From Phytohabitans maris (GTDB lineage Bacteria > Actinomycetota > Actinomycetes > Mycobacteriales > Micromonosporaceae), in NCBI RefSeq assembly GCF_031085175.1, contig NZ_JAVHUY010000020.1, forward strand, positions 62,001-126,000: 64,000 nucleotides of DNA, read 5' to 3'. This document shows, piece by piece, positions 8,447-15,689 of the stretch. Each line of letters starts with the position of its first letter. The first letter of the stretch is position 1. The notes under the pieces were generated by a model. It did no database searches, was not told where the DNA came from, and saw only the letters and a list, made by a program, of their open reading frames with translations. A program made the translations under genes and the position numbers.

Positions 8447-9004
8447 GTGCGGATCCCATCCTTGACGCGTCGAGGCGAGGCGCAACGTGAAGAGGAAGCC
8501 CACGCCCAGGGCAAGGCGGAAGGCCGGGCCGACGAACGGGCCTTCGGGCGGGCCGCCGGTCGTACGGCGGTCCGCGAGCGGCCGGTGGCCGGTGACGAGA
8601 CGCCGACCGAGCGGATCAAGCCGGTGGAGCGGGTGGAACCCCGCCGCGAGCCGGAGCCGGTCGCCGAGCCGTTGGGGCCGCGGCCGCGGTCCAGCCTCAT
8701 GGCGACGCTCGGACTGATCGTCGGTGTCGTGGGCGCGCTGGCCGTGCTCACCGGCGTGCTGGCCGGCTACGGCATCGCGGCCGGCGGACTGGCCACGCTG
8801 CTCGCGGTCGGCGGCATCTCGGCGACCCGCCGCCGGCACGTGGCCGGCCGGACCGAGGCAATGCTGGCGCTCGTGCTCGGCCTGGGTGCGGTCGTCTTCG
8901 GCATCCTCGTGGTGACCGACTCGCTGGCCTGGATCAGCACGGCCAGCGACAAGGTCGGCGAGCTGCGCGACTGGCTCGACGCCCAGACCGTCGACCGGTT
9001 CTGA
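8447..9004 (+). CDS. Small two-helix membrane protein, function unknown
   Basis: 185-residue protein. The first ~85 residues are charged and low in complexity (many Arg, Glu, Ala). Two hydrophobic helices follow (LGLIVGVVGALAVLTGVLAG and MLALVLGLGAVVFGILVV), separated by a short loop containing TRRRHVAGRTE, and there is a short C-terminal amphipathic tail. The start is GTG 8447 because a strong GAGGAGGT lies at 8431-8438, 8 nt upstream; a longer in-frame extension to 8294 lacks such support. The layout resembles actinobacterial DUF4190-like membrane proteins, but I do not recognise it securely and assign no function. Confidence 0.7.
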   Translation: MRIPSLTRRGEAQREEEAHAQGKAEGRADERAFGRAAGRTAVRERPVAGDETPTERIKPVERVEPRREPEPVAEPLGPRPRSSLMATLGLIVGVVGALAVLTGVLAGYGIAAGGLATLLAVGGISATRRRHVAGRTEAMLALVLGLGAVVFGILVVTDSLAWISTASDKVGELRDWLDAQTVDRF

Positions 9005-9016
9005 CGCAGGGTGGTG

Positions 9017-9113
9017 GGGCGGCCGGACCAGGCCGCCCCACGACTGAACGGGCGGCCGGACCAGGCCGCCCCACGACTGAACGGGCGGCCGGACCTGGCC
9101 GCTCCACAGCTGA
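9017..9113. repeat. Three tandem 33-bp hairpin units
   Basis: Units at 9017-9049, 9050-9082 and 9083-9113 repeat a 33-bp sequence. Each contains the dyad GGGCGGCC-GGACCA-GGCCGCCC followed by CACGACTGAAC. The first two are identical; the third has decayed (CCTGGCCGCTCC). They follow the stop of the small membrane-protein gene directly, so a triplicated terminator hairpin is the most likely role. Confidence 0.75.
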
Positions 9114-9140
9114 CGGCGGCAGACCCCAACAAACGGCGCC

Positions 9141-9183
9141 ACGCAATGAATTGACCGCTGACGCGGTCAAACACGCAACGAAT
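9141..9183. promoter_or_regulatory. Palindromic operator upstream of the ddaH-rocD pair
   Basis: TTGACCGC (9151-9158) and GCGGTCAA (9163-9170) form a perfect 8-bp dyad around TGAC. It is flanked by the direct repeats ACGCAATGAAT (9141-9151) and ACGCAACGAAT (9173-9183), 32 bp or about three helical turns apart. A composite symmetric site of this kind suits an Lrp/AsnC-type or other dimeric regulator of the two amino-acid genes that follow. No regulator gene is adjacent. Confidence 0.55.
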
Positions 9184-9245
9184 CTCCGCCTCAAGCAAGG
9201 CTCATCGGTGGTTCGGGACGCTCACGCGCCAATAGCGTAGAGCGC

Positions 9246-10052
9246 ATGACGATGGACGCCACCAGCCGGCGATACCTCATGTGCCGGCCGACGTACTTCG
9301 CCGTGGAGTACGCGATAAACCCGTGGATGGACCCCAGCGCTCCGGTCGACGCCGATCTCGCGGTGCGACAGTGGGAAGCGCTGCGCGGCGTCTACCGCGA
9401 CCTCGGCCACACCGTCGAGGAGATCGACCCGCTCCCGGGGCTGCCGGACATGGTGTTCGCGGCCAACGGCGCCACCGTCGTCGACGGCAAGGTGCTGGCG
9501 GTGGAGTTTCGCGACCCGCAGCGGGCCGCCGAGGCGCCGGCGTACGCGCACTGGTTCGAGCGGGCCGGCTTCGAGGTGCACGAGGCCAAGCACGTCAACG
9601 AGGGCGAGGGTGACCTCCTCCTCGCCGGTGACCTGCTGCTGGCCGGCACCGGCTTCCGTACCACCACCGCCGCCCACGACCGGGCCCAGGAGATCTTCGG
9701 CCGGCCGACCGTGACGCTGCGCCTGGTCGACCCGCGCTTCTACCACCTCGACACCGCGCTCTGCGTGCTCGACGAGAAGACCGTCGCGTACCTCCCGGAG
9801 GCCTTCTCCCCCGGCAGCCAGGCCGCCCTGCGCCGGCTCTTCCCGGACGCGATCCTCGCGACGGCGGCGGATGCCGCGGTGCTCGGGCTCAACGCGGTCA
9901 GCGACGGGCGCCACGTCGTGCTCCCGATGCAGGCCAGCGGCTTGTCGGCCCAGCTACGCGATCGCGGGTACGACACAATTGGTGTTGATTTGTCCGAGCT
10001 ACGCAAGGCCGGTGGCGGCCCGAAGTGCTGCACCCTGGAGGTACGGTCGTGA
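9246..10052 (+). CDS. ddaH: Dimethylargininase / arginine-hydrolase-like amidinohydrolase
   Basis: 268-residue pentein-fold enzyme of the DDAH/arginine-deiminase superfamily, acting on the guanidino group of arginine or N-methylarginines. Visible catalytic elements are the Asp-containing LPDMVFAANGA, His in FYHLDTALC (about residue 165) and the C-terminal nucleophile Cys in GGGPKCCTLEVRS (Cys261). It overlaps the next gene, ornithine aminotransferase, by the GTGA junction at 10049-10052, so the two are translationally coupled. DDAH would release citrulline, which the partner cannot use. An arginine dihydrolase (ArgZ-like) activity giving ornithine directly is therefore a real alternative. The superfamily is certain; the substrate is not. 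Confidence 0.88.
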   Translation: MTMDATSRRYLMCRPTYFAVEYAINPWMDPSAPVDADLAVRQWEALRGVYRDLGHTVEEIDPLPGLPDMVFAANGATVVDGKVLAVEFRDPQRAAEAPAYAHWFERAGFEVHEAKHVNEGEGDLLLAGDLLLAGTGFRTTTAAHDRAQEIFGRPTVTLRLVDPRFYHLDTALCVLDEKTVAYLPEAFSPGSQAALRRLFPDAILATAADAAVLGLNAVSDGRHVVLPMQASGLSAQLRDRGYDTIGVDLSELRKAGGGPKCCTLEVRS

Positions 10053-11260
10053 TCGTGGATGATCTTGTACGCACGCCCGCCGCGGTCGCCGAGGCCGAAC
10101 GGTGGACGGCGCACAACTACCACCCGCTGCCGGTGGTGATCTCCTCCGCCGCGGGCGCCTGGGTCACCGACATCGACGGCAAGCGCTACCTCGACTGCCT
10201 CGCCGGCTACTCGGCCCTCAACTTCGGGCACCGCCACCCCGCCCTGATCGCCGCCGCGCACGCCCAGCTCGACCGGCTCACGCTGACCAGCCGGGCGTTC
10301 GTGCACGACCAGTTCGCCGCGTTCTGCCGGGCGCTGGCCGAGCTCTGCGGCAAGGACCTCGTCCTGCCCATGAACACCGGCGCCGAGGCCGTCGAGACCG
10401 CCATCAAGGTGGCCCGCAAGTGGGGGTACCGGGTCAAGGGCGTGCCGCACGACAAGGCGACCATCGTGGTGGCGGAGGGCAACTTCCACGGGCGTACCAC
10501 CACGATCGTCAGCTTCTCCACCGATCCGGACGCCCGCGCCGACTTCGGGCCGTACACGCCGGGTTTCAAGGTCGTCCCCTACGGCGACCTCGCGGCCCTC
10601 GAAGCCGCGATCGACGAGACGACCGTGGCCGTGCTGCTCGAACCGATCCAGGGCGAGCAGGGCGTGATCGTGCCGCCCGAGGGCTACCTGCCCGGCGTGC
10701 GCGCGCTCTGCACCGAAAACCGGGTGCTCTTCGTGGCCGACGAGATCCAGTCCGGGCTGGGGCGCACCGGCACCACGTTCGCCTGTGACCACGAGGGCGT
10801 GGTCCCCGACATGTACGTGCTGGGCAAGGCCCTCGGCGGCGGCATCGTGCCGGTCTCGGCGGTCGCCGCCGACCAGGACGTGCTGGGCGTGCTGCGGCCG
10901 GGTGAGCACGGCTCGACGTTCGGCGGCAATCCGCTGGCCTGCGCGGTCGCCACCGAGGTGGTCGGCCTGCTGAAGACCGGCGAGTTCCAGCGCCGCTCGG
11001 CCGAGCTCGGCGCCCGGCTCCACGCCGACCTGGGCGCGCTGGTCGGGCACGGCCTGCTCGCGGTGCGCGGGCGCGGGCTGTGGGCCGGCATCGACATCGA
11101 CCCGGCCCTGATGACCGGCCGGGCGGCCTGCGAGCGCCTGGCCGAGCGGGGCGTACTGGCCAAGGACACGCACGGCTCCACGATCCGCCTCGCCCCACCC
11201 CTGGTGGTCGAGCCGGCCGAGCTCGACTGGGCGGTGGAGCAGCTCGCCGCCATCCTCTGA
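10049..11260 (+). CDS. rocD: Ornithine aminotransferase
   Basis: 403-residue PLP-dependent class III transaminase that converts ornithine and 2-oxoglutarate to glutamate semialdehyde and glutamate in the cytoplasm. Family blocks in order: YLDCLAGYSALNFGHRHP, NTGAEAVETAIKVARKWGY, GNFHGRTTTIVSFS, LLEPIQGEQGV, FVADEIQSGLGRTG, and the Schiff-base lysine in YVLGKALGGG. The start is GTG 10049, overlapping the upstream stop, with GGAGGT at 10037-10042 inside the upstream gene. It is probably co-transcribed with the amidinohydrolase, giving arginine-to-proline/glutamate catabolism. A strong hairpin lies downstream. Confidence 0.94.
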   Translation: MIVDDLVRTPAAVAEAERWTAHNYHPLPVVISSAAGAWVTDIDGKRYLDCLAGYSALNFGHRHPALIAAAHAQLDRLTLTSRAFVHDQFAAFCRALAELCGKDLVLPMNTGAEAVETAIKVARKWGYRVKGVPHDKATIVVAEGNFHGRTTTIVSFSTDPDARADFGPYTPGFKVVPYGDLAALEAAIDETTVAVLLEPIQGEQGVIVPPEGYLPGVRALCTENRVLFVADEIQSGLGRTGTTFACDHEGVVPDMYVLGKALGGGIVPVSAVAADQDVLGVLRPGEHGSTFGGNPLACAVATEVVGLLKTGEFQRRSAELGARLHADLGALVGHGLLAVRGRGLWAGIDIDPALMTGRAACERLAERGVLAKDTHGSTIRLAPPLVVEPAELDWAVEQLAAIL

Positions 11261-11562
11261 CCGCCCGCGCCACCGACCAGCCGGAACGGCCCGCCCGCGA
11301 AAGGCGGCAGGGACCACAGAGCTCGAGGCCCGCTGGCTGAGCTACCGCGACGTCCGCGGTGGTCCGGGCGGGCGGGAGCAGATCCGAAGCCGATCTAGAA
11401 CGTTTAGGGCTCTATATCCGCCCTAAACGTTCTAGATTCACAACCATCGAGAGCAGGGCGGCGCCACGCCGCCGGGGTTGTGCCAACCGCGGGCGGTGAG
11501 GCCGCGGGAGCAACGGTCTGGGCCACGACGGACGTCGCGGTAGCCCAAAGCTTTGAAACGCG
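11261..11562. other. 302-bp convergent spacer with nested inverted repeats
   Basis: No gene supported. GCTACCGCGACGTCCG (11341-11356) recurs as its exact reverse complement at 11529-11544, 172 bp away, and the similarity continues imperfectly for about 10 bp inward. Between these ends lie the long hairpin at 11393-11437 and a smaller one, GGCGGCG/CGCCGCC at 11457-11473. Next to the right-hand repeat is the palindrome CAAAGCTTTG. The outer repeats give the region the look of a small non-autonomous element, though no target-site duplication is visible. Confidence 0.5.
11393..11437. terminator. 18-bp perfect-stem hairpin
   Basis: An 18-bp perfect stem: the left arm starts ATCTAGAACG (11393) and the right arm ends CGTTCTAGAT (11437). 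It encloses a 9-nt AT-rich loop (TCTATATCC, 11411-11419). It lies between rocD and the convergent NmrA-like gene and probably terminates transcription on both strands. There is no T-tract. Confidence 0.75.
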
Positions 11563-12495
11563 CTACGACGAGCGGCGAGGCGGCGCGAGGCGGGTGACCC
11601 ACTCCGCGAAGGGGGTGAGTGGGATGTCGAGGGCGCGGGCGTACTCGGGGCGGGCGGGTTGCCCGGCCACGTTCATGAGCTCGTGCGACAGGCCCGCCCA
11701 CGCCGGCATGCCCGCGGCGATCGCCTCCTCCTCGGTCATGTCGGGCGCGGTCAGCTCGGTGCCCAGGGCGCGGGAGAGGGTCTTGGCGATGTCCGTCAGC
11801 GTGAGGTAGTCGCTGGCCAGTTCCAGCTCGACCCCGTCGAACCGGTGCGGTGCGGCGATGGCCGCGGCGGCCGTGGTGCCGATGTCGTCGACCGCGACCA
11901 GGGAGAGCCGGGTCTGCGGCTTCAGCACGGTCGCGAGGCCGCCCTCGACGCCGCGGGGAAGCAGGTACGCGGCGGAGGGCAGGAAGTTTTCCATGAAGAA
12001 GCCGGGCTTGACGAGCGTCCAGTGCTTGAAGCCCGCCTCGCGTACCCGGTCCTGGATCCCGGCCTTGGCGGCGTAGTAGGGCTCCAGCGGCGCCCAGCGG
12101 CCCTCGGCCCAGCCGGGAAACCCGGCTTGCTGCCCGGCGCCGGAGACGGACGTGTGCACGAAGTGCGGTACGCCCGCGGCCATCGCGCCGTCGATCAGGT
12201 TGACGGCCTGGCTCAGCTCGCCGTCGAAGTCGATGCCGCTTTCGCTCATCTCGGGCATCTGCACCGAGAAGACGGCGCGGACCCCTTCCGCGGCCCGAAA
12301 CACGGAGTCGCGGTCGCGAAGGTCGCCGGCGACAAGTCTGGCGCCGAGCGCTTCGACCGCCCTGGCCCGGTCGGAAGCCGGGTTGCGGACCAGCGCCCGG
12401 ACGGAAGCGCCCGCCGCGAGCAGGGCGCGGGCGGTGGCGCCGCCCTGCTGTCCGGTGGCGCCGATGACCAGGACGGGTGCGGGATCGGTGGACAC
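11563..12495 (-). CDS. NmrA-like NAD(P)-binding reductase/regulator
   Basis: 310-residue atypical short-chain dehydrogenase fold. VLVIGATGQQGGATARALL (about residues 8-26) is the NmrA-type GxxGxxG nucleotide-binding loop. It is followed by VRALVRNP, which typically gives NADP preference, and HFVHTSVSGAG. The usual SDR Tyr-x-x-x-Lys is present only loosely (YYAAKAG). Such proteins sense redox state or act as quinone/isoflavone-type reductases. It is divergent from a TetR gene across a 104-bp region with two dyads, so it is probably that regulator's target. The substrate is unknown. Confidence 0.85.
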   Translation of the reverse strand: MSTDPAPVLVIGATGQQGGATARALLAAGASVRALVRNPASDRARAVEALGARLVAGDLRDRDSVFRAAEGVRAVFSVQMPEMSESGIDFDGELSQAVNLIDGAMAAGVPHFVHTSVSGAGQQAGFPGWAEGRWAPLEPYYAAKAGIQDRVREAGFKHWTLVKPGFFMENFLPSAAYLLPRGVEGGLATVLKPQTRLSLVAVDDIGTTAAAAIAAPHRFDGVELELASDYLTLTDIAKTLSRALGTELTAPDMTEEEAIAAGMPAWAGLSHELMNVAGQPARPEYARALDIPLTPFAEWVTRLAPPRRSS

Positions 12496-12523
12496 GAGGC
12501 TCCTCCTGTGCTGCGTGTTCGCT

Positions 12524-12580
12524 AAACGGCGGGGTCCGCCGTTTCTGCTCGGGATAAGATACGGCGGGCCCCGCCACTTA
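12524..12580. promoter_or_regulatory. Two TetR-type dyads between divergent genes
   Basis: AAACGGCGG-GGT-CCGCCGTTT (12524-12544) is a perfect 9-bp dyad. A related half-decayed copy, TACGGCGGGCCCCGCCACTT, lies at 12560-12579. Both sit in the control region between the NmrA-like gene and the TetR gene. A similar tandem arrangement occurs in the second TetR/SDR pair at 49203-49254. They are likely operators of the TetR protein encoded at 12600. Confidence 0.7.
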
Positions 12581-12599
12581 GCAACCTCGAGGTGACCCG

Positions 12600-13169
12600 A
12601 TGACTGGCCAGCGTGCGGACGCCCGCCGCAACTACACGCGCCTGCTCGCCGTGGCCGAGGAGGCGGTCGCCACGTACGGCGCCGACGCGTCCCTGGAACA
12701 GATCGCCCGCACCGCCGGAGTCGGATCGGCCACCCTGCGGCGGCACTTCCCCACCCGCCACGCCCTGCTGGAGGCGGTCTTCCGCGAGCGGATCGAGACG
12801 CTCTGCACCCGCGCCCGGGACCTCGCCGGGGCGCGCGACTCCCGGGCCGCGCTGCTGGCCTGGCTGGGCGAGGTCACCGCGCACGCGGCGGCGATCCGGG
12901 GGCTGGCCGTCGCGCTGACGTACGACATGGCGACCGATCCCGACACCGCGCACGAGCACTGCGCCACCGGGCGGCTCACCGAGGCGGGCGACCCGCTGGT
13001 ACGCCGTGCCGCGCGCGACGGCGTGCTGACCCCGGGCGTGACCATCGCCGACCTGCTCGCGCTGATCACCGGCATCGCCCTGGCCACGGAGAACCACCCG
13101 GACCCCGCCGCCGAGGCGAGCCGGCTGCTCGGCCTGACCGTGGCCGGCGTCAGCCCGGGGCGGTCCTGA
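12600..13169 (+). CDS. TetR-family transcriptional regulator
   Basis: 189-residue dimeric repressor. The N-terminal helix-turn-helix reads SLEQIARTAGVGSATLRRHF, followed by PTRHALLEAVFRERIE, standard for the family. The C-terminal ligand-binding half resembles the SDR-linked TetR subgroup, as does the TetR at 49291 (shared GVGxxTLxRHFPTRxALxEA). It is transcribed divergently from the NmrA-like reductase with two dyads between them, so repression of that gene and of itself is the expected role. Its stop codon directly abuts the stop of the convergent FHA gene. Confidence 0.92.
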   Translation: MTGQRADARRNYTRLLAVAEEAVATYGADASLEQIARTAGVGSATLRRHFPTRHALLEAVFRERIETLCTRARDLAGARDSRAALLAWLGEVTAHAAAIRGLAVALTYDMATDPDTAHEHCATGRLTEAGDPLVRRAARDGVLTPGVTIADLLALITGIALATENHPDPAAEASRLLGLTVAGVSPGRS

Positions 13170-14306
13170 TCAGCGCTCGAGGATCCGCATCGAAAGCGTC
13201 GGGGCCTCGGCCATCACCGAGGGCGCGTTCAGCGGGGCCGCGGAGGTCAGGGTCCGCGCCTTGCCGACGTGCACACCGGGGTACAGCTCGATCAGGTCGC
13301 CCGGTGACAGCACGCGGGTCTGCCGCTTGAGGGTCATGCGCTCGGCGTCGTCCATCGAGCCGCCCGGCCGGACGCCCGTGCCGTTGGTGCTCACGTCCTG
13401 GGCCACGACCTCGCTGCCGCGCATCTCGAAGCGCACGTGGCTGCGGCTGATCCACCGCCGCGCCTCCTCGCTCAGCCACTGGCCGAGCATGATGCCGCCC
13501 TTTTCCGGCGCGCGGCCGACCACGACCGGCGCGTCCTCGGCGACGACGAAGCGGCGGCGGATCACGCCGCCGACCCGGACCGCCAGCGCCTCGGCGGGCG
13601 GGCGGGGGCCGATGTCGCTGAGCGGCTTGCTGTGCCGCGGGCAGGTGGGCGAGCCGGTGTGCAGCGTGGGCGGGGGCTGGCCGCCGGCCCGCCGCTCGGG
13701 CGCCAGGTCGGCGAAGGCACCGCCGCCCCCGCCGAAGTTGGCGCAGTTGGACTCGGGGCAGCGCCAGAGCCGGGCGAGCACCTTGGCGCCGACCGGGTCG
13801 GGTGAGCCGATCGAGGGCGCCGAGCCGCCACCGACCTGGGCGACCAGCGTGGCACCGGCCTTGCCGGGCACCGGCGCCATCAGCCGGCCGGCCTGGCCGG
13901 CCAGCCACCCGTACCGCTCGCGGACCCCCTCGAACCGCAGGCGGCTCAGCACCGGCAGCCCCAGCAGGTCGGCGACCTCCAGCACCCGGTCACCCACCGT
14001 GGGCAGCACCTCGACCAGCCCGTCGTCGGCCCAGCGGCGCACGACCATCCGCTCGTTGGACGTCAGGTCGGCGTCGGAGAGCAGCCCGCGGTGCACCACC
14101 GCGTAGACGGCCGCGTTGTCTTCGGCTAGCTGGGTGGCGAGCGCGTCGACCACCAGCCCCAGCCGCAGCAAGCTGGCCGGGCGGCCGCCGTCGAGGTCGG
14201 CGTAACGCACCACCTCGGCGAGGTCGACCACGGCCCGGGCCAGCGCGGGATCGGTGGTGAGGCGCTGCTCGATGGCGTCGAGCACCTTGCTGACTTCGAA
14301 CCTCAC
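13170..14306 (-). CDS. FHA-domain protein
   Basis: 378-residue cytoplasmic protein. The C-terminal third carries a forkhead-associated phosphothreonine-binding domain (VVVGRAPEKGG, ISRSHVRFEMRGSEVVAQDVSTNGT). The GR, SxxH and NG landmarks are all present. The helical N-terminal 150 residues are unfamiliar. The middle contains RCPESNCANF, a glycine run, and later TCPRHSKPL, a Cys/His arrangement suggesting a small zinc site. The GTG at 14306 is chosen because a CAGGA sequence precedes it and the family-like sequence starts there. It presumably reads Ser/Thr-kinase phosphorylation; a kinase gene lies at 19195 but no partner is adjacent. The stop abuts the TetR stop with no spacer. Confidence 0.85.
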   Translation of the reverse strand: MRFEVSKVLDAIEQRLTTDPALARAVVDLAEVVRYADLDGGRPASLLRLGLVVDALATQLAEDNAAVYAVVHRGLLSDADLTSNERMVVRRWADDGLVEVLPTVGDRVLEVADLLGLPVLSRLRFEGVRERYGWLAGQAGRLMAPVPGKAGATLVAQVGGGSAPSIGSPDPVGAKVLARLWRCPESNCANFGGGGGAFADLAPERRAGGQPPPTLHTGSPTCPRHSKPLSDIGPRPPAEALAVRVGGVIRRRFVVAEDAPVVVGRAPEKGGIMLGQWLSEEARRWISRSHVRFEMRGSEVVAQDVSTNGTGVRPGGSMDDAERMTLKRQTRVLSPGDLIELYPGVHVGKARTLTSAAPLNAPSVMAEAPTLSMRILER

Positions 14307-14366
14307 GCCGACATCCTGCCCGATCCCCACCAGCCGCCGCGATCCGCCGGCGGCGGCAGGAGCAGG

Positions 14367-14627
14367 TCAGGCCTGGTTTGCCACGATTTCGTCGATCCGC
14401 CGGGCCAGCTCGTAGTCGCGCTCGGTCACCTTGCCGGCCGAGTGGGTGCTGCACCGGAATGTCAGCGTCCGCCACCGGATGTCGATATCCGGGTGGTGGT
14501 TCATCTCCTCGGCGACCACCGCGACCCGGTCGACGACCGCGATCGCGTCCATGAAACCGGGCAGTTCGGCGGTGCGCGTGATTTCCGTCTCGTCGCCGCT
14601 CCAGGCCGGCAGATCCGCCAGCGTCAT
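14367..14627 (-). CDS. 4a-hydroxytetrahydrobiopterin dehydratase
   Basis: 86-residue pterin-4a-carbinolamine dehydratase (PCD/DCoH family), which dehydrates the oxidised pterin product of aromatic amino-acid hydroxylases or acts in related pterin chemistry. The diagnostic EEMNHHPDIDIRW motif holds the catalytic His pair and Asp-Ile; CSTHSAGKVTERDYELA follows as expected. The length is normal. Its start overlaps the stop of the upstream zinc-exporter gene by ATGA at 14624-14627, so the two are translationally coupled. No aromatic hydroxylase is in the window. Confidence 0.9.
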   Translation of the reverse strand: MTLADLPAWSGDETEITRTAELPGFMDAIAVVDRVAVVAEEMNHHPDIDIRWRTLTFRCSTHSAGKVTERDYELARRIDEIVANQA

Positions 14628-15649
14628 AAGAGTTCCCTTCGATGATGGGCCACCGCTTCGTGGTGGTCACTGCCCGCGGTGGGCTGCGGGTCCGCGTGCA
14701 CGATCGCCGACCCGAGCCGTGGTACGGCGTGCAGCAGGCTGTGCTCCGCCGCGACCGCCACCGCGTGCGCCTGCACCACGGTGAGGGTGGGGTCGACGAC
14801 GATCTCGCACTCGGCGCGCATCCGGTGGCCGATCCAGCGCACCCGGACCGTGCCCACGCCGCACACGCCCTCGGTGTGCGCCAGCGCGTGCTCGACCGCG
14901 TCGACGAGCTCCGGGTCGACCGCGTCCATCAGCCGCCGGTACACCTGGCGGGCCGCGCCGGCGAGCACGACGAGGATGGCCGCGGTGATGGCGAGACCGA
15001 CCACCGGGTCGGCCCACCGCCAACCGAGCGCGAGGCCACCCGCGCTGGCCAGCACGCCGAGCGAGGTGAAGCCGTCGGTGCGGGCGTGGAGCCCGTCGGC
15101 GACGAGGGCGGCCGAGCCGATCCGGCGACCGACCCGGATCCGGTAGCGCGCGACGATCTCGTTGCCGGCGAACCCGAGCAGGCCGGCCAGCGCCACCGCG
15201 GGCAGGTGGTCGACGTCGGCCGGGTTTAGCAGTCGCCGTACCGCCTCGACGCCGGCGATCACCGCGGACGCCGCGATGAACGCGACGATCACGATGCCGG
15301 CCAAGTCTTCGGCCCGGCCGAAACCGTACGTGTACCGCCGGGTGGGTGGCCGCCGCCCGAGCGCGAAGGCGATCGCCAGCGGCACGGCCGTCAGCGCGTC
15401 GGCGAGGTTGTGCAGGGTGTCGCCGAGCAGGGCCACGGAGCCGGACCAGGCGACCACGGCGGCCTGGAGCAGCGCGGTGGTGCCGAGCACCGCGAGCGAG
15501 ATCCACACCGCCCGGATGCCCTCGCGGCTCCCCTCCAGCTCCGTGTCGACGTGGTCGGCGGTGTCGTGCGAGTGTGGCCGGACGGCGTGGACCACCCGCC
15601 GCCACCAACCGTCGTGGTGGTGGTGCGGGTGGTCGTGCTCGTGCGACAT
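14624..15649 (-). CDS. Cation diffusion facilitator (zinc exporter type)
   Basis: 341-residue CDF transporter that exports Zn2+ or similar divalent ions in exchange for protons. It starts with a His-rich tail (MSHEHDHPHHHHDGW) and has six predicted membrane helices. The metal site in TM2 is HNLADA (HxxxD) and in TM5 ARTDGF, followed by the C-terminal cytoplasmic metal-sensing domain. The start at 15649 is preferred because a GGGGG stretch precedes it; another ATG lies three codons upstream. It is coupled to the downstream pterin dehydratase gene. No metal-responsive operator was recognised. Confidence 0.88.
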   Translation of the reverse strand: MSHEHDHPHHHHDGWWRRVVHAVRPHSHDTADHVDTELEGSREGIRAVWISLAVLGTTALLQAAVVAWSGSVALLGDTLHNLADALTAVPLAIAFALGRRPPTRRYTYGFGRAEDLAGIVIVAFIAASAVIAGVEAVRRLLNPADVDHLPAVALAGLLGFAGNEIVARYRIRVGRRIGSAALVADGLHARTDGFTSLGVLASAGGLALGWRWADPVVGLAITAAILVVLAGAARQVYRRLMDAVDPELVDAVEHALAHTEGVCGVGTVRVRWIGHRMRAECEIVVDPTLTVVQAHAVAVAAEHSLLHAVPRLGSAIVHADPQPTAGSDHHEAVAHHRRELL

Positions 15650-15689
15650 GGCCCCCATCCTGCCGCACCGAGAGCCGCCGCGCCGCCGC

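Noticed and set aside
9017-9113. Short CRISPR-like array
   Set aside because: Units are directly adjacent without variable spacers and contain a terminator-type dyad; no cas genes.
6209-9142. 977-codon minus-strand frame spanning several genes
   Set aside because: It only contains the true ligase gene at its end; the rest is an open shadow of the Nei and membrane-protein genes in very GC-rich DNA.
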